Source: DAIOHQ01 sp036744635 (lineage in GTDB: Bacteria; Planctomycetota; Phycisphaerae; Tepidisphaerales; Tepidisphaeraceae). From it: a stretch of DNA of 8,686 bases. The position numbers and the translations under genes are program-made. The DNA lies in NCBI GenBank assembly GCA_036744635.1, contig DAIOHQ010000213.1, positions 1 to 8,686 on the forward strand. Reading direction: 5' to 3'. Below are positions 6,141 to 8,686 of the stretch, piece after piece. Below the pieces are notes generated by a model. The model was not told the origin of the DNA. It ran no database searches and saw only the letters and a list, made by a program, of their open reading frames with translations. Positions within the stretch are counted from its first letter, which is position 1. Each line of letters begins with the position of its first letter.

Positions 6141-7874
6141 ATGTCCCGGTTCATCCCCCATCACGCCTTCACCTGCGCGCACCCTTCGCCGCGTTCATCC
6201 TTTGTAGCCGAGCCGCTCGAATTGCGGCGGCTCCTCGCGGCCAGCGCCTTCCACTTCACCTCTCCCTTTCATCAGGTCACCGAGCACGATGGCGCGGTCG
6301 TTATCACCGTCGAGCGCACCGGCGATACCTCAACCGCCGCCACCGTCGATTACGCGACGGTCAATGGCACCGCGCGGTTCGAGCATGGCGACTACACCAG
6401 CGCGCAGGGGACGCTGACCTTCGCCGCAGGCGAAACCTCCAAAGACGTCTCCATCACGATTCTCGATGATGCCGAGGCAGAACCCACGGAAACCTTCACC
6501 GTCGTCCTCAGCAACGCCACCGGCGCCGCCGCCGTCGATCAACCGGATACCGAGACCGTTGCCATTGCCGACGATGATTCCCTGCCCGCCATCAGCGCCG
6601 GCGACGTCGCGGCCGCCATCTCCTCAGCGGGAAATCAGGCCATCTTCACCGTGTCTCTCTCCGCGCCGGCGGCAATCCCGGTCACGGTCGCCTTCGCGAC
6701 CGCTGACAACACCGCACTTGCCGGCCGAGATTATATCCCCATCTCCGGAACGCTCACCTTCGCGCCGGGAGAGACCACCCAGACCATCGCCGTCCAATCC
6801 CTCGCCAGCCCCCTCACCGTCCCGCCGCGAAGCTTCTTCGTGAATTTCGGCGGCGCCCAGAACGCCTCCATCGCCGATGCCCAGGCCGTCGGCGTCATCG
6901 GCACCACCAACTCGATCATCGTCATCGCCCAGCGCACCGAAGCCGGCCCGCAGGTGCGCATCTTCGACGCCAATACCGGCCAGGCCACCTACAACTTCAA
7001 CGTCTATCCCGCCTCCACCAAGGGAACCGTCCGCGTCGCCGCCGGCGATGTCGACGGCGACGGCGTCCCCGACATCATCACCGCCCGCACCGAAGGCGCG
7101 CCGGAGATCAAGGTATTCAGCGGCGTCACCGGCCAGCCCATCGCCGGCCCGCTCGCTTCCTTCAACGCCTTCGACTACACCGGCCACGGCGCCTATGTCG
7201 CCGCCGCTGACCTCAACGGTGACGGCCGCGCCGATATCATCGCCGCTTCGGACAAGCGCCACCGTTCGGACATCCGCGTTTTCGACGGCGCCACGGGCTT
7301 GCAGATGGATGGTCCCGTCGGCGCATTCTCGGCGTTCGACGGCGCGTTTCTCGGATGGACTGCCGTGGCGTCCGGCGACGTCAACGGCGACGGCAAGGCC
7401 GACATTATCACTGGCGCCCACCTCGGCGTCGCCCCGCGCGTGCGCATCTTCAGCGGTGTCGATGGCTCGCTGCTCAGGGAATTGGATGCGTATGATGGCC
7501 CATTCCAACGCGGCGTGTTCGTGGCCGTCGGCGATGTGAACGGCGACGGCTCGGCCGACCTCATCACCGGCCCGCGCCGCGGCAAGAGCGCCCGCGTTCG
7601 CGCCCTCAATCTCGCGGACGACGCCACGCTGGTCGATCAAACCCTCGAAGCCCCCTCTTACCGCCGCGGCACAACCGTCGCCTCTGGCGACGTCAATGCC
7701 GATGGGCTGGCCGATCTCATCGTCGGCACCGCCGCCAGATCCCACCCCGAAATCCGAATCCTCAACAATGCCGGCGTCCCCGTCTTTGCCATCAACCTGA
7801 TCAAGAACAATGCCACGAGCGTCTACGTCGCCGCCTCCCCCGGCGCAATCCAAGTCACCACCGTCACAACCTGA
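6141..7874 (+). CDS. Exported Calx-beta and FG-GAP/VCBS beta-propeller surface protein
   Basis: A 577-residue protein. The N-terminus (1-40) is short, basic and lacks a classical hydrophobic signal peptide; it instead carries EPLELRRLLAA at 24-34, a variant of the LEPR-XLL-type motif found near the N-terminus of planctomycete exported proteins. Then come two Calx-beta domains (about 40-146 and 149-253), each with the DY....GTLTFA.GET signature. Residues 258-570 form a propeller of FG-GAP/VCBS-type repeats: five calcium-binding loops of the form D.(D/N).DG..D begin at Asp303, 357, 413, 465 and 517, spaced 52-56 residues apart. Such domains bind calcium and mediate adhesion or protein-protein contacts outside the cell. 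There is no visible catalytic domain, dockerin, PEP-CTERM or other C-terminal anchor. The gene is monocistronic, followed by a hairpin at 7915-7937. Surface location is inferred from domains and motif; the ligand is unknown. Confidence 0.88.
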   Translation: MSRFIPHHAFTCAHPSPRSSFVAEPLELRRLLAASAFHFTSPFHQVTEHDGAVVITVERTGDTSTAATVDYATVNGTARFEHGDYTSAQGTLTFAAGETSKDVSITILDDAEAEPTETFTVVLSNATGAAAVDQPDTETVAIADDDSLPAISAGDVAAAISSAGNQAIFTVSLSAPAAIPVTVAFATADNTALAGRDYIPISGTLTFAPGETTQTIAVQSLASPLTVPPRSFFVNFGGAQNASIADAQAVGVIGTTNSIIVIAQRTEAGPQVRIFDANTGQATYNFNVYPASTKGTVRVAAGDVDGDGVPDIITARTEGAPEIKVFSGVTGQPIAGPLASFNAFDYTGHGAYVAAADLNGDGRADIIAASDKRHRSDIRVFDGATGLQMDGPVGAFSAFDGAFLGWTAVASGDVNGDGKADIITGAHLGVAPRVRIFSGVDGSLLRELDAYDGPFQRGVFVAVGDVNGDGSADLITGPRRGKSARVRALNLADDATLVDQTLEAPSYRRGTTVASGDVNADGLADLIVGTAARSHPEIRILNNAGVPVFAINLIKNNATSVYVAASPGAIQVTTVTT

Positions 7875-7914
7875 TACACATTCCGTTCAACCCGTGCGCG
7901 CGTCGAACGATCCA

Positions 7915-7942
7915 AGCCCCGCATGTCATGCGGAGCTCTTTG
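7915..7942 (+). terminator. Hairpin downstream of the propeller protein gene
   Basis: CCGCATG at 7919-7925 and CATGCGG at 7927-7933 pair, and the outer AGC (7915-7917) and GCT (7935-7937) extend the stem across one mismatch. A short CTTTG follows. The T-run is weak, so termination may be partial. It lies 40 bases after the stop, between convergent genes, and its stem nearly repeats that at 1810-1829. Confidence 0.5.
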
Positions 7943-7990
7943 AGATGAGCGCTGTAATTCAGTGGAAGGCGCGTGAGTTGAGTTGAGAAC

Positions 7991-8536
7991 CTATACCGAT
8001 GCCGGCGACGTCGCCACCAGCGGGCGATCTGCCGCCATCGCCTTCGATCCTCGCGGCAATCCCACCGTTCGCGCGCTGATCTTGTCCTGCAGCCGCATGA
8101 TTCCCTCCATCAGCGCCTCCGGCCGCGGCGGGCAGCCCGGCACATACACATCCACCGGCACCACCAGATCCACTCCCTTGACGACGTTGTATCCGTACTT
8201 GAAATACGGCCCGCCGCCGACCGTGCATGCCCCCATGGCAATTACATACTTTGGGTCGGGCATCTGGTGATAGAGCCGCTTCACCCGGCTGGCCATCTTG
8301 TAATTCACCGTCCCCGCAACAATCATCAAATCCGCCTGCCGCGGCGTGGCGCGGAAAGCTCCCGCTCCGAAACGGTCCAGATCAAACCGGGCGGCGCCCA
8401 CGGCCATCATCTCAATCGCGCAGCACGCCAGGCCGAACGTCATCGGCCACAGCGAGTTTTTCCGCGCCCAGTTAATGGCGAAATCCAGGCTGGTGACGAT
8501 CAGACCCTCTTCAAATCGGTTTTCAATCCACGACAT
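7991..8536 (-). CDS. nuoB: NADH-quinone oxidoreductase subunit B
   Basis: A 181-residue homologue of NuoB, the complex I subunit that holds the terminal 4Fe-4S cluster N2 and passes electrons to quinone at the inner face of the cytoplasmic membrane. The four cluster ligands are all present: adjacent Cys38-Cys39 in FGLACCAIEMM, Cys104 in MGACTVGGGPY and Cys135 in VPGCPPRPEALMEGI. Other family signatures include RFGAGAFRATPRQADLMIVAGTV (56-77) and the YNVVKGVDLVVPVDVYVPG strand (116-134). The length is normal; the last 25 or so residues are a variable tail. GAAAGG at 8545-8550 precedes the ATG by eight bases. NuoB is normally encoded between nuoA and nuoC, but here neither is adjacent: downstream lies a convergent surface-protein gene, and upstream an unrelated coiled-coil protein. 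It may be the sole nuoB of a split locus or an extra copy. Confidence 0.95.
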   Translation of the reverse strand: MSWIENRFEEGLIVTSLDFAINWARKNSLWPMTFGLACCAIEMMAVGAARFDLDRFGAGAFRATPRQADLMIVAGTVNYKMASRVKRLYHQMPDPKYVIAMGACTVGGGPYFKYGYNVVKGVDLVVPVDVYVPGCPPRPEALMEGIMRLQDKISARTVGLPRGSKAMAADRPLVATSPASV

Positions 8537-8560
8537 CGATCATGCCTTTCGAGATTACCT

Positions 8561-8589
8561 ATTATTGCACCTCCGCCGATGCATCTCAA
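8561..8589 (-). promoter_or_regulatory. Promoter of nuoB
   Basis: On the minus strand TTGAGA (five of six) at 8589-8584 is followed after 17 bases by AATAAT (five of six) at 8566-8561, with a TGC extension directly before the -10. Transcription should start near 8554, giving a leader of about 18 bases that includes the GAAAGG ribosome binding site. It lies between the upstream stop codon and nuoB, so nuoB can be expressed alone. Confidence 0.65.
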
Positions 8590-8595
8590 GCAGCG

Positions 8596-8686
8596 TCAAC
8601 CGACATTCAGGTCATTCAGATACTTCTCCAACTCCTCGCGCTGGCTGTTGTACTTCTTCTGCAGCTCTTCAATATTCTTCTGCCTG
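8596..8686 (-). CDS. C-terminal fragment of a coiled-coil protein (cut by window edge)
   Basis: The last 29 codons and TGA stop of a minus-strand gene that begins beyond the right edge. The visible residues, from RQKNIEELQKKYN through REELEKYLNDLNVG, have a heptad-like spacing of Leu/Ile/Tyr among Glu, Lys and Gln, typical of a coiled coil. The stop lies 59 bases upstream of the nuoB start. It does not resemble NuoA, whose C-terminus is a membrane segment region. The reading frame is open to the edge and codon use suits a real gene, but the product cannot be identified from this end. Confidence 0.55.
   Translation of the reverse strand, partial: RQKNIEELQKKYNSQREELEKYLNDLNVG

Noticed and set aside
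6624..7853. Open frame of 409 codons on the - strand opposite the propeller gene
   Set aside because: The repetitive Gly/Asp/Val translation simply mirrors the repeated GAC-GGC codons of the calcium loops on the + strand.

Overview
The window is a GC-rich bacterial chromosome segment with long codon-biased genes and short gaps. It probably comes from a planctomycete, most likely class Phycisphaerae. The best clue is the surface protein at 6141-7874: near its N-terminus it carries EPLELRRLLAA, a variant of the LEPR-XLL-type motif (LE.R.LLSA) of planctomycete exported proteins. The free-standing PhyH-type dioxygenase and the multi-PAS hybrid kinase also fit. The assignment is an inference from motifs and composition, not from a marker gene.

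Layout. (1) 17-1840 is an apparent operon on the + strand. An extended -10 promoter precedes a secreted protein of unknown function (90-1193), a ubiquitin-fold MoaD/ThiS-type sulfur carrier (1208-1489), a small NIL-domain protein (1532-1783) and a perfect-palindrome terminator. (2) 1854-2084, - strand: a small two-helix membrane protein of the YgaP/DUF2892 type, probably read from a leaderless mRNA. (3) 2197-3225, + strand: a PhyH-family Fe(II)/2-oxoglutarate dioxygenase with its own near-consensus promoter. (4) 3269-5983, - strand: a membrane-anchored hybrid histidine kinase with a DUF4118-like sensor, three PAS domains, HisKA, HATPase and a receiver. (5) 6141-7874, + strand: a surface protein with two Calx-beta domains and an FG-GAP/VCBS beta-propeller. 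(6) 7991-8536, - strand: NuoB of respiratory complex I with its own promoter and no nuoA or nuoC beside it. (7) 8596-8686, - strand: the C-terminal end of a coiled-coil protein that runs off the window.

Functionally this is mostly a set of independent transcription units, often divergent or convergent, rather than one pathway. The most coherent group is the sulfur-carrier/NIL pair. Such pairs occur with sulfur-transfer steps of cysteine, homocysteine or methionine synthesis, and here the carrier ends in GGFE rather than a bare GG, so it should need trimming. Two hairpins with nearly the same stem (1810-1829 and 7915-7937) close + strand units, and three start sites share a TGC-extended -10 box.

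I see no tRNA, rRNA, CRISPR array, insertion sequence or attachment site. No gene-free stretch exceeds about 160 bases; the longest is the divergent kinase/surface-protein gap at 5984-6140.
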